Source: Acidobacteriota bacterium (GTDB lineage Bacteria > Acidobacteriota > Terriglobia > Acidiferrales > UBA7541). Taken from it: a DNA stretch of 33,185 bases. The translations under genes and the position numbers were made by a program. Location of the stretch: positions 1 through 33,185 of the forward strand of contig QHYU01000085.1 in NCBI GenBank assembly GCA_003224235.1, written 5' to 3'. The notes under the pieces are model-generated. The model worked only from the letters and a program-made list of their open reading frames with translations. It had not been told where the DNA came from and searched no databases. Positions 15,881 through 24,110 of the stretch are shown one piece after another. Positions within the stretch are counted from its first letter, which is position 1; each line of letters opens with the position of its first letter.

Positions 15881-17299
15881 TTAACTACCGACGACGTGGA
15901 ATTTCATGAAGTTGGTGGTGCCGCGGATGTCGAATGGCGTGCCGGCGACAACCGCGATCAAATCGCCCCGGCGAACCAGCTTCTCCTCCAGCAGCCGCTT
16001 TTCGGCGACCGCGGTCAGCGCATCAATGTTACGCACCCGGGGGATGTTCCGCGGGAGCACGCCCCAGTACAAACTTATGCGGCGCCGCGCTTCACGATTC
16101 GGTGAAAAGCCGACGATGAGCGCCTGGGGCCGGTACTTGGAGACCAGGCGCGCGGTGGAGCCGGTCTCGGTGAAGGCGGCGATGACCTTCATGTGCAACT
16201 CGCGGGAGGCGTGGCAAATCAGCTCGCAGGTGGCTTCGGCCACGTTGAGCCGTTCCCGTCGCCGGGGATGCGGGAACCGCACGATGCTGGCTTCGGCCTT
16301 GCGGATGATGCGGTCCATCATTTGCACGGTTTCGACAGGGTAGCGGCCGATAGCGGTTTCCGCCGAGAGCATCACCGCGTCGGTGCCGTCGAAGATGGCG
16401 TTGGCCACGTCGGAAGCCTCAGCGCGCGTGGGCCGCGGATTCTGGGTCATCGACTCGAGCATCTGCGTGGCGGTGATGACCGGGAGCCGAGCCTCGCGGG
16501 CGCGGGCAATGATCTCTTTCTGCACCACCGGCACGTTTTCTATACTCATCTCCACGCCCAGATCCCCGCGCGCGACCATCACCGCGTCGGCTACTCGCAG
16601 AATGGCATCGAGGTTTTCGATCGCCTGAGGCTTTTCCAGTTTGGCGATGATCGGCGTATCCTTGCCCGCGCGGGCCACGGCGGCCTTGGCGGCCAACACG
16701 TCTTCGGCCTGGCGAACGAAGCTGACGGCGATGTAGTTCGCCCCGTGGCGGAGCGCAAAGGCGAGGTCTTCGCGGTCCTTCGGCGTCAGGGCAGGCACGT
16801 TGAGCTTTACGCCGGGCAGATTGATGCCCTTGTGCTCGCCCAACTCTCCGCCGTTGACGACCTCGGTGGAAACAGTGTCGCCGCGCACGGCCAGCACCCG
16901 CAGCTCAATTAAGCCGTCCGCCAGCAGGATACGGTCTCCCCGCCGAACCTCCTGGGGCAAACGCTTGAAGTTGGTGCTGACCATGGCCCTGGTGCCGAGC
17001 CGGCTTGCGGTCGTGATCGCGAATTGCTGTCCGGCCCGGAGATGCACCGGCCGCCCTCCTTCGAGCGCCCCGGTGCGGATCTTCGGCCCCGGGAGGTCGG
17101 CCAGAATGGCGATCGGCTTTTCCCACCGCCCGGAGGCTGCGCGGATTCGCGCGATGGTGCGGGCGTGTTCGGTATAGGTGCCGTGGGAGAAATTCAGCCG
17201 CGCCACGTCCATGCCGGCCTGCAGCAGCCGGTCAATCATTTCGGCAGACTCGCTGGCGGGACCCAGCGTGCAAATAATTTTTGACCTTCGGTATTCCAT
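15881..17299 (-). CDS. pyk: Pyruvate kinase
   Basis: 472 residues from ATG 17299 (MEYRRSKIICTLGPASES). It makes pyruvate and ATP from phosphoenolpyruvate and ADP in the last step of glycolysis. Family motifs are complete: VARLNFSHG, ADLPGPKIRTG, the mobile B domain (about 70-170), the active-site IIAKLEKPQAIENLD with its Lys-Glu, MVARGDLGVE, the MLESMTQNPRPTRAEASDVAN segment (split here at TRAEASDVANAIFDGTDAVM) and LSAETAIGRYPVE. The C-terminal domain, about 120 residues, is the usual allosteric region. The start lies 25 bp behind the M20 peptidase gene; AAGGAA is upstream at a rather long distance. The gene is the middle of a three-gene minus-strand run. Confidence 0.97.
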   Translation of the reverse strand: MEYRRSKIICTLGPASESAEMIDRLLQAGMDVARLNFSHGTYTEHARTIARIRAASGRWEKPIAILADLPGPKIRTGALEGGRPVHLRAGQQFAITTASRLGTRAMVSTNFKRLPQEVRRGDRILLADGLIELRVLAVRGDTVSTEVVNGGELGEHKGINLPGVKLNVPALTPKDREDLAFALRHGANYIAVSFVRQAEDVLAAKAAVARAGKDTPIIAKLEKPQAIENLDAILRVADAVMVARGDLGVEMSIENVPVVQKEIIARAREARLPVITATQMLESMTQNPRPTRAEASDVANAIFDGTDAVMLSAETAIGRYPVETVQMMDRIIRKAEASIVRFPHPRRRERLNVAEATCELICHASRELHMKVIAAFTETGSTARLVSKYRPQALIVGFSPNREARRRISLYWGVLPRNIPRVRNIDALTAVAEKRLLEEKLVRRGDLIAVVAGTPFDIRGTTNFMKFHVVGS

Positions 17300-17324
17300 A
17301 TGATGTTCGGTGGGGTTCCTTAAT

Positions 17325-18752
17325 TTACTTGGCCCGCGTGAATTCCTCGACCACGCGGTAGAGAAACTCAATTCCCTTGCGGAAGGCCTCGAGCGGGATG
17401 CGCTCATCGTCGGCATGCATCCTGCGGTCGTCTTCATCGGCCATCGGGAAAGGCAGCAGTCCGTAGGCTTGAACGTTGCGCAGGCGGAGTTGCGCCGAGT
17501 CGGTGGCGCCCGTCGAGAGGAAGGGCAGCACCACAGCTTCGGGGAAAACCGTGGCGCTCGCGCGCTCGATCGTATGGTAGAGTTCACCATCAATCGAGGA
17601 TGGCGGCGCGGGCTGGCGCAATGCCGGCTCCACCTCAAACCGGATTTGTTGGTCGTCCACCAGCTTCGTTAGTTCAGCCATCAGCTCGCTGATCAAATCC
17701 CCGGGCAGCAGCCGAATATTCAGCGTGGCCCGGGCCTCCGACGGCACCACATTTGGCCGGATGCCAGCGCGCAGCATAGTCGGGGCGATCGAGTTCCGCA
17801 GCATGGAGTTCCACATCGGACTGGCTTCCGAGAGCACGCGCGCGGCGTGCTCCGTTCGTTCAGGCTGTTCTAAGGCCCGCATCCACTTCGCAGTGTCGGG
17901 GTCTTCGATCTTGGCCAACTGCTCGAAATACCGCCGTACGATCGCGCTGGGCCGCGCCGGCCCCTGATAAGCTCCGATCTTGGCGACCGCTGCGGCCAAA
18001 TGCAGCACGGGATTGTCCTTGCGCGGCTGCGAGCCATGCCCGGAGGGCCCGCTGGCGACCACTTGGACATTCACGGGGATTTTTTCGCTGGCTTGCACGC
18101 CCACGTATTGCACCTTGCCGTCCTTGACTTTCACTCGGCCGCCTTCATTGATGGCGAAGCCCGCGGCGATTTTGTCCCAGTGCTTGTTGATCACGAAGTC
18201 CATGCCAAACTCGCCGCGCTCCTCTTCATCGCCCTCGGCCAGGAAGATGACGTCGCGGTCCAAACGAACTCCGGCGCGCTTGAGCGCCACCACCACCGCC
18301 AGGTTGGCAATGACCATGCCTTTGTCATCAATCGCGCCCCGGCCGTAGAGGTACCCTTCCTTGATGACCGCCCCAAAGGGATCGACGCTCCACTTCTCCT
18401 TCTGCACGCCGACCGTGTCGATGTGGCCCAGCAACAGCAGCGCCCGCGAGGGATCGGGCACGGCGCTCGACCGCAGCCGCGCAACCACCACGCCGCGTTC
18501 CGGCGCGCTCTCCAGCACCTCGGCCTGAATCCCTTCCTTCTCCAGCACGCCCGCCAAATAACGGGCTGCGGCAAGCTCGTTGCCCGGGGGATTGACGGTC
18601 TGGATGCGCAGCAGATCAGCCAGCCACCCTGCGGCTTCGCCTTGCACCTTCGCCAGATCGGGCTTCGGGGGCTCCTGGCCAAGCGTGCTGGCAGCGATTG
18701 TAGCGAGGGCAAGTGAAATCTGCAGTACCAGACATCCGAGGCGGAATCGCAT
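17325..18752 (-). CDS. Exported M20-family metallopeptidase
   Basis: 475 residues from ATG 18752, with GGGAGG upstream; a longer frame to 18863 would bury the signal peptide. The signal peptide (MRFRLGCLVLQISLALATIA, to about residue 25) points to periplasm or outside. M20 peptidases are two-zinc enzymes that trim peptides or acylated amino acids. The metal site is visible: H110 and D112 in LGHIDTVG, the bridging aspartate near 142 in GRGAIDDKG, and the catalytic glutamate pair near 176 in EGDEEERGEFG. INEGGR and the distal histidine in RRMHADDERI complete the set. The dimerisation domain lies at about 220-330. It is the first gene of the run with pyk and the dehydratase and is divergent from the VWFA gene. 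Confidence 0.93.
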   Translation of the reverse strand: MRFRLGCLVLQISLALATIAASTLGQEPPKPDLAKVQGEAAGWLADLLRIQTVNPPGNELAAARYLAGVLEKEGIQAEVLESAPERGVVVARLRSSAVPDPSRALLLLGHIDTVGVQKEKWSVDPFGAVIKEGYLYGRGAIDDKGMVIANLAVVVALKRAGVRLDRDVIFLAEGDEEERGEFGMDFVINKHWDKIAAGFAINEGGRVKVKDGKVQYVGVQASEKIPVNVQVVASGPSGHGSQPRKDNPVLHLAAAVAKIGAYQGPARPSAIVRRYFEQLAKIEDPDTAKWMRALEQPERTEHAARVLSEASPMWNSMLRNSIAPTMLRAGIRPNVVPSEARATLNIRLLPGDLISELMAELTKLVDDQQIRFEVEPALRQPAPPSSIDGELYHTIERASATVFPEAVVLPFLSTGATDSAQLRLRNVQAYGLLPFPMADEDDRRMHADDERIPLEAFRKGIEFLYRVVEEFTRAK

Positions 18753-18924
18753 CCAATAACCTCCCAGAGATGGATGAAACTTATCGCGCGACAAACGCTT
18801 CATACTATCATGGCCATCCTGCGCGCGTTTCCCGGCGCGTAGGACCCGCTCCGCGGGAGGCAACGTGGCCCTGAGATTGAATCGTCACCCGTTTCGTGGC
18901 AGCATGAGAGCCAGCGAGGTTTGT

Positions 18925-20013
18925 ATGCGACTGACGCGACTGACACTGTTCCGCGCCTTGCTCTTGGGTGTGCTGATGGCCACGCTGATCCTGCCGGCAG
19001 GCGAACTGCAAGCGCTGGCCCAGGCGCAGCAGCCGCCACCGCCACCTCAGCAACCCGACAAGCAGGAAAAAAAGCCGGAGCAGCCGGGCGAGTTTGCCAT
19101 CTCGATCGAAGTGCCCCTGGTGACCGTGGACGTGGTGGTCACGGACAATTCCGGAAATTTCATCACCGGGCTGAAGAAGGATAATTTCCGCATCCTGGAA
19201 GACGGCGTGCCGCAGACCATCACCAACTTTTCTCCCACCGACGCGCCCATCACCATGGTGATGCTGATGGAGTTCAGCAAGCTGGGATATGAGTACTACG
19301 CCTATAAAGCAAGGAACGCCGCCTACGAGTTCCTGGACCAGCTCAACAAGGACGATTGGGTGGCGCTCGAAACCTTTGACCTGCGGCCCCGCATCGAGGT
19401 GGACTTTACCCGGGACAAACAGGAAGTCAAGCAGGCCCTGGCGCGCCTGGCCTTTCCCGGCTTCCGAGAAGCCAACCTGTTTGATGCGCTGCTCGACACA
19501 CTCGACCGCTTGCAGGACGTCAAGGGCAAGAAATCCATCTTCGTTCTCGCTTCGGGTTACGACACCTTCAGCAGGCATACCCTCGACCAGACCCTGAAGC
19601 GCGTGCAGCAGAGTGACGTTACCATCTTTTGTCTGGGCGTCGCCCGTGACTTCTTTGAGTACTACGACGCGCGCGGCGGCTACGGCGGCCCGGGCCGGCT
19701 GAGCTACTACCAGGCGGAGAATCAGCTCCGCGCGTTTGCGCAGAAGACCGGTGGCCGGGCGTGGTTCCCGCGCTTCGATGGCGAGCTGCCGGGTATCTTC
19801 CGCGAAGTGGCGGCTAGCCTGCGCAACCAGTACAGCCTGGGCTACACCCCTGCCAACAAGGCCCGCGACGGCAAATTCCGGAAGATTAAGGTCGAGTTGG
19901 TTGGCCCCGACGGCAGCCCACTGATCGTGGTGGATCAGCACCAAAAGAAGGTGAAGTACGTCGTATATGCCCGAGAGGGCTATTTCGCGCCCAAGACCGC
20001 CGTCGGCGACTAG
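18925..20013 (+). CDS. Acidobacterial-type VWFA-related secreted protein
   Basis: 362 residues from ATG 18925 (GCGAGG six bases upstream; ATG 18904 is an alternative). A signal peptide (about 1-33, ending LQALAQ) precedes a proline-glutamine linker, then EVPLVTVDVVVTDNSGNFIT, LKKDNFRILEDGVPQTITNF and a von Willebrand factor A fold. This layout is the VWFA-related family described chiefly from acidobacteria, usually abundant there and of unknown role. The metal-dependent adhesion site is not intact: where DxSxS is expected the protein has MEFSKLG, the threonine loop reads REANLFDALLDTL, and only ASGYDTFS resembles the third loop. It may therefore bind partners without metal. The gene is divergent from the M20 gene. 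Confidence 0.9.
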   Translation: MRLTRLTLFRALLLGVLMATLILPAGELQALAQAQQPPPPPQQPDKQEKKPEQPGEFAISIEVPLVTVDVVVTDNSGNFITGLKKDNFRILEDGVPQTITNFSPTDAPITMVMLMEFSKLGYEYYAYKARNAAYEFLDQLNKDDWVALETFDLRPRIEVDFTRDKQEVKQALARLAFPGFREANLFDALLDTLDRLQDVKGKKSIFVLASGYDTFSRHTLDQTLKRVQQSDVTIFCLGVARDFFEYYDARGGYGGPGRLSYYQAENQLRAFAQKTGGRAWFPRFDGELPGIFREVAASLRNQYSLGYTPANKARDGKFRKIKVELVGPDGSPLIVVDQHQKKVKYVVYAREGYFAPKTAVGD

Positions 20014-20094
20014 CCGTCCTCCTTTGAGCTCCTTCGCCCGCGCTGTGACATAGCAAGTTACTGAGTGCCGGGTCCGCCAAGAGTCAGCTCGCAA

Positions 20095-20523
20095 CTAGAG
20101 GTCTCCTGCGGCGATGCGGCGCGCACGGGCGGCGTCCACCGCGAAGTAGCCATCAAGCTCCGCGTAAGGTGCATTCTGCCGCGGCCGATAGTTCTCCAGG
20201 CCTTTGCGCAGTTGAGCCTCCGCGATTTGTGTGGCGGTGACGACCGGAGCCGCTCTAGCGCCGGGCTGTCGTGCGGCGCTATCTTGTTCCGACGCCGGAG
20301 GGGCTGGGCCGCTGTCGTCCGTCATCCGCGCTTCCGCCTCGGCAGCCAGGCGCACCGGAATCCGGTAGAGCCAGCCTTCCTCATCCATTAGCAGGAACTG
20401 ATAATCGCCGGCGTCCTCGTATTGTCCGTTGCGCACCGCGGGCACGCGTCCCTGGAATTGATACTCGTAGCGTCCAGTGCGGGTCAGCACGCGCGTCCAT
20501 CCCGTTTGTGTGACTTCGGTCAT
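20095..20523 (-). CDS. Protein of unknown function
   Basis: 142 residues from ATG 20523. There is no signal peptide or membrane segment. The first half looks beta-rich (TGRYEYQFQGRVPAVRNG, then YQFLLMDEEGWLYRIPVRLA); an alanine- and proline-rich linker (about 68-92) follows, and the C-terminal part ATQIAEAQLRKGLENYRPRQ looks helical. I do not recognise it. It lies behind the D-2-hydroxyacid dehydrogenase on the same strand, with 91 bp and a GC hairpin between them, and converges on the VWFA gene. Codon use resembles the neighbours, which supports it being a real gene. Confidence 0.6.
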   Translation of the reverse strand: MTEVTQTGWTRVLTRTGRYEYQFQGRVPAVRNGQYEDAGDYQFLLMDEEGWLYRIPVRLAAEAEARMTDDSGPAPPASEQDSAARQPGARAAPVVTATQIAEAQLRKGLENYRPRQNAPYAELDGYFAVDAARARRIAAGDL

Positions 20524-20580
20524 CGTCGCTCGCCAGAGCTTCCCGGTTGAGAGTCGTTAAGCAGCTAAAAGCAGCCAAGT

Positions 20581-20598
20581 GCCGGGCTGAGGCCCGGC
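20581..20598 (-). terminator. GC hairpin behind the dehydrogenase gene, terminator or dispersed repeat
   Basis: GCCGGGC-TGAG-GCCCGGC forms a perfect 7-bp stem with a 4-base loop, 17 bp after the stop of the gene 20615-21676. The surrounding AGTGCCGGGCTGAGGCCCGG pattern resembles palindromes scattered between genes in such genomes. No T-tract follows. Confidence 0.45.
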
Positions 20599-20614
20599 GC
20601 TACACACCGCTTGC

Positions 20615-21676
20615 TCAATAGCCGCGTTGCAAGTCCACTTGGTTCAGCAGCTCGCGGCCGCTGAACCACCGCTCCAGATTCTCGAGCAGTAGTTCGGTCT
20701 GCCGGTCCCACAAGTATTCACTCGCCGCGCTGATGTGCGGCGTGATGAAAACGTTTTCCAGCCCCCACAGAGGACTCTCCGGCGGCAGCGGCTCGCGGTC
20801 GGCGACGTCGAGAGCCGCTCCGGCGATGGCGCGTCGCTGGAGCGCCTCGGTCAATGCCGCTTCGTCCACAAGTGAGCCGCGCGCCACGTTGATCAGAAAC
20901 GCCGTCGGCTTCATCGCCGCGAGCTGCCGGGCGCCGATCAGGCGTCGCGTTTCCGGGGTTTCGGGCGCGGCCAGTACGACGAAATCGGCTTGGGGAAGCG
21001 CCTCGTCCAGGCGCGACGCCGGGAGAATGCGCTCCGCCAGGTCCGTATCGGCGTTGCCCGAGCGCGTCACTGCCCAGACCTTCATCCCCAGCGCCTTCAC
21101 GCGACGCGCCAGTTCGCGCCCGATGGCGCCAAAGCCGATGATCAAGAGCGTCTGCCCGGCCAGCTCACGCGGACGCTGCGGCACATCCCAGATCTCCTGC
21201 TGGGCCCAGCGGCGCTCCAGTTGATAGCGCACCGCAGCGGGGAAATGCCGCGCCAGCGCGACGAGTGTGCCCAGGATGTGCTCGGCCATGGGAATGGTGT
21301 GGACGCCGCTGGCGTTGGTCACCACCACATTTGACGCGCGCAGCTCCGGATACATCAACTGCCCTACGCCTGCCGCGGTCGAATGGAGCCACTTCAGCCT
21401 GCGCGCCCGGGTGAACTGCTCCGGCCGCAACGAATACCCGACAAAAATGTCGGTGTCGCCGATCTCGTCCTCCATGTGCTCGTAGGTTGGCAGGTGCACG
21501 ACGTTCATCTCCGGCCAGCGGCGCCGCACGCGCGCGGCGACGTCCGCCGGCGGCCGCCACAGCGTGAAGCGGTGCCAGACGCAGATCAACAACTTGGTTC
21601 CCGCCGGCGCGGCCCGGTCACCGCGCGCCGGCTCGTGGCGCTGCGTCGATCCCAGTGTGGAGCGCTCGCTTGTCAT
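20615..21676 (-). CDS. D-2-hydroxyacid dehydrogenase (NAD-dependent)
   Basis: 353 residues from ATG 21676, seven bases after the gpmI stop; a GGAGG inside the gpmI end serves it at a rather long distance. It belongs to the D-isomer-specific 2-hydroxyacid dehydrogenases, which reduce 2-oxoacids such as glyoxylate or hydroxypyruvate. The nucleotide fold has LLIIGFGAIGRELARRV. Catalytic residues are arginine in INVARGSLVDEAAL, glutamate in VADREPLPPESPLW and histidine in FITPHISAASEYLW. The N-terminal part (HLPTYEHMEDEIGDTDIFVG) is unlike SerA, and there is no ACT domain, so it is not a second phosphoglycerate dehydrogenase of the usual kind. The exact substrate is open. It is likely co-transcribed with gpmI. 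Confidence 0.92.
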   Translation of the reverse strand: MTSERSTLGSTQRHEPARGDRAAPAGTKLLICVWHRFTLWRPPADVAARVRRRWPEMNVVHLPTYEHMEDEIGDTDIFVGYSLRPEQFTRARRLKWLHSTAAGVGQLMYPELRASNVVVTNASGVHTIPMAEHILGTLVALARHFPAAVRYQLERRWAQQEIWDVPQRPRELAGQTLLIIGFGAIGRELARRVKALGMKVWAVTRSGNADTDLAERILPASRLDEALPQADFVVLAAPETPETRRLIGARQLAAMKPTAFLINVARGSLVDEAALTEALQRRAIAGAALDVADREPLPPESPLWGLENVFITPHISAASEYLWDRQTELLLENLERWFSGRELLNQVDLQRGY

Positions 21677-21683
21677 TGCCCGC

Positions 21684-23273
21684 TCACAGCCCTCCGCTTT
21701 GCTCTTTGCTCGCAACTCGCAGGTCGCGCCCAGTCATTTCCTCCGGCTGTGGTAGCCCCAGGATGGCCAGCAGCGTCGGCGCAATGTCCTGCAGCGAGCC
21801 GCCGGGGCGGAGCTGCAGCTTGTCGTCTTCCGTGACCAACACGAACGGCACAGGATTGGTGGTGTGATAGGTGTGCGGGCCGCCCGTCTGGGGGTCGATT
21901 ATCGTTTCGGCATTGCCGTGGTCGGCGGTGATGATCCAGCCGCCTCCGCGCGGACGCAAGGCCTGATAGATGCGGATCAGGCACGCGTCCACCGTCTCGA
22001 CGGCCTTGATTGCCGCTTCAAGCTTGCCCGAATGGCCGACCATGTCGGCGTTCGCGAAGTTCATCACGATGGCATCGAAATCGCCCTTTTCGATAGCCTT
22101 GACGACGTTGTCGGTGATGCCTGCTGCGCTCATCTCGGGTTTCAGGTCGTAGGTGGCCACTTTAGGCGAGGGCACCAGGATGCGCTCCTCGCCGGCAAAA
22201 GGCTTTTCCACGCCGCCGTTGAAGAAGTAGGTGACATGGGCGTATTTCTCTGTCTCTGCTACGCGCAGGTTCTTGAGATTCATCTCGGCAAACACCTGCG
22301 CCAGGATGTGTTCCACCTTCTCCGGGCCAAACACGTAGGGCAGCCAGGTAAACGTCTTGTCGTACTGCGTCATGGCTACGAAGAAAAGGTTTTTGGGCCG
22401 CTTGGGATCAGTGAACTTATCGAAGCCCGGCTCGGCCAGCGCTCGGGTGGTTTGTCTGGCACGGTCGGCGCGAAAGTTGAAGAAGATCACCGCATCGTCA
22501 TCGCGGATTTGTCCGACAGGAAGCCCCGCCGCCGCGCCGGAGGGAGAGGATTCCGTAATCACAATGGGGACCACAAATTCGTCGGTGACGCCCTGCTCGT
22601 AGCTGCGCCGGAGGGCTTCGATCGGATCGCTCGATTTGTACTCGGCTTCGCCGTGCACCATGGCGCGATAGGCTCGCTTGATGCGCTCCCAGCGGTTGTC
22701 GCGGTCCATGGCGTAGTAGCGGCCCATGACCGTGGCGATGCGCCCGGCGCCGTACTCGCGCATCTTCTGCTGGAGTTGGCGAAGATAATCGATGCCGCTA
22801 TTGGGCGGCGTGTCGCGGCCGTCCATGAAGCAGTGGACGAAGAGGCGCTCGACCTTGTTTTCCCGAGCCATGCGCAGCAGCGCAAACAGGTGCTCGATGT
22901 GGGAGTGCACGCCGCCATCACTGACCAGGCCCAGCAGGTGCAGTTGCCGTTCGCGCCCGCGCTGCATGGCCTTCAGCAACAGCTCATTCTTGAAAAATGC
23001 GCCCGTGGAAATTGCGTGGTCGATGCGCGTGATGTCCATATGGATGATGCGCCCCGCGCCGATGTTCAGATGGCCGACTTCGCTGTTGCCCATCTGGCCT
23101 TCGGGCAGGCCCACGTAAGGCCCCGAGGTGTGAATCAGCGTATTCGGGAACTTGCGCACCAGTTGGTCGTAGTTCGGCTTCCGCGCAAGAGCAATGGCGT
23201 TGCCCTCAACCTGGGGCCGGTAGCCCCAGCCGTCGAGCACGGTCAACACAATCGGTTTTGGTCGCTTCGGCAT
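21684..23273 (-). CDS. gpmI: 2,3-bisphosphoglycerate-independent phosphoglycerate mutase
   Basis: 529 residues, slightly longer than usual. It interconverts 3- and 2-phosphoglycerate through a phosphoserine intermediate using two Mn2+. Key elements: D14 in [10 protein letters not shown], the phosphorylated S64 in [73 protein letters not shown] and TADHGNAE. All are intact. The start ATG 23273 is flanked by the sequence GCGCTATGCCGAAGCGACC, a version of which recurs at 23709-23765 as a broken copy. In glycolysis the product goes to enolase, encoded 4 kb away on the same strand beyond an apparent insertion. Confidence 0.97.
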   Translation of the reverse strand: MPKRPKPIVLTVLDGWGYRPQVEGNAIALARKPNYDQLVRKFPNTLIHTSGPYVGLPEGQMGNSEVGHLNIGAGRIIHMDITRIDHAISTGAFFKNELLLKAMQRGRERQLHLLGLVSDGGVHSHIEHLFALLRMARENKVERLFVHCFMDGRDTPPNSGIDYLRQLQQKMREYGAGRIATVMGRYYAMDRDNRWERIKRAYRAMVHGEAEYKSSDPIEALRRSYEQGVTDEFVVPIVITESSPSGAAAGLPVGQIRDDDAVIFFNFRADRARQTTRALAEPGFDKFTDPKRPKNLFFVAMTQYDKTFTWLPYVFGPEKVEHILAQVFAEMNLKNLRVAETEKYAHVTYFFNGGVEKPFAGEERILVPSPKVATYDLKPEMSAAGITDNVVKAIEKGDFDAIVMNFANADMVGHSGKLEAAIKAVETVDACLIRIYQALRPRGGGWIITADHGNAETIIDPQTGGPHTYHTTNPVPFVLVTEDDKLQLRPGGSLQDIAPTLLAILGLPQPEEMTGRDLRVASKEQSGGL

Positions 23274-23277
23274 AGCG

Positions 23278-24110
23278 CGTCAGGATACACGGAATCGGAG
23301 CGGAAGCGAGAGTAACGGCGTTCGGTCAATCGTCAAGGGGATGATTGGCCACTGGTTGGCTCGACAACAGAGCAGAATAGGCATGTTGCCGGCAGGACAG
23401 ATCTCCCCCTCCCCCCTAGTTTTTCCGTAACTGTTGATTGTAAAGGACATTAAGTCCAATGATTTTGTAAGTGCAGATTCTGCGGGACTTACAGCGAGAA
23501 ATTCTGTATCTGCGCATTCTAAAGGGGTTGCGAGTGTCGGCATGGGTAGGCCGCCTGTTTCGAGAGAAGGGTATTGCGCGGCGCGGCGGGCCGCCAGATC
23601 ACTCCTTTCAGGGAATCGGCAAAGCTCTTGGCAGGCTTTGCAATCTATGTATACCGCGAACCGGCGCGCTTTAGGTTCGCCATCTTCGCATTTTCCCTCG
23701 GGCGAGCGGCCCCACCGATCGGGCACGGCCAGCACAATCGGCTTCGGGTCGCTTCGGCATAGCGCTGCCGGATGGCTGCGGTGGATGCACTCCAGTGGGC
23801 GTTTGCCAGCGCAGCATGACTTTCTTGGTAAGCGCAGGGGCGGGCCTAGCGAGTGTCAAGCAGAGATTAGGAGGGATCAGGAGGGATGTGGATTGACTTC
23901 CTCAGGGGTCGTATGGGAGCTTAGTCAACTTCGCGCCGAGGACGGAACGTGTTAGCTTCGGGCGCGGGTTCTTGGGGGGGGGTGGCGAGCGGGTCGTGAA
24001 AGCTTGGCAGTACAAGTGGGATAAGCCAGTTGAATTCGTGAGGAACGTTGGGCACTCTGGAATTTGCAAGCCCACTCCAAACTACCGAAAACCATTAGAT
24101 TTCGTGTTCT
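23278..24110. other. Gene-free stretch with mixed composition and a gpmI remnant
   Basis: I see no convincing gene in these 830 bp. Open frames exist on both strands (for example 23434-23955 plus) but have no ribosome site or domain. The part 23420-23550 is AT-richer than its surroundings, and a run of nine G occurs near 23974-23982. A degraded copy of the gpmI start is at 23709-23765. The stretch reads as rearranged, decaying DNA. Confidence 0.6.
23709..23765 (-). pseudogene. Degraded copy of the gpmI 5' end
   Basis: These 57 bases match the gpmI start region 23223-23277 with about eight differences and a few one-base gaps. On the minus strand they give ATGCCGAAGCGACC followed, after removal of one extra C, by codons for PKPIVLAVPDRWG, against [13 protein letters not shown] in gpmI. 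The match then fades. The shared bases include the few just upstream of the start codon. It is non-functional and sits 0.5 kb upstream of the intact gene in the same orientation. Confidence 0.75.

Noticed and set aside
18808-20094. 428-codon open frame on the minus strand
   Set aside because: It is opposite the VWFA gene, which has a signal peptide and clear family segments; the antisense product has no domain.
21864-23315. 483-codon open frame on the plus strand
   Set aside because: It mirrors gpmI on the other strand, an effect of GC-rich codon use.
23434-23955. 173-codon plus-strand frame in the gene-free stretch
   Set aside because: No ribosome site, no domain, and it runs antisense through the gpmI remnant.
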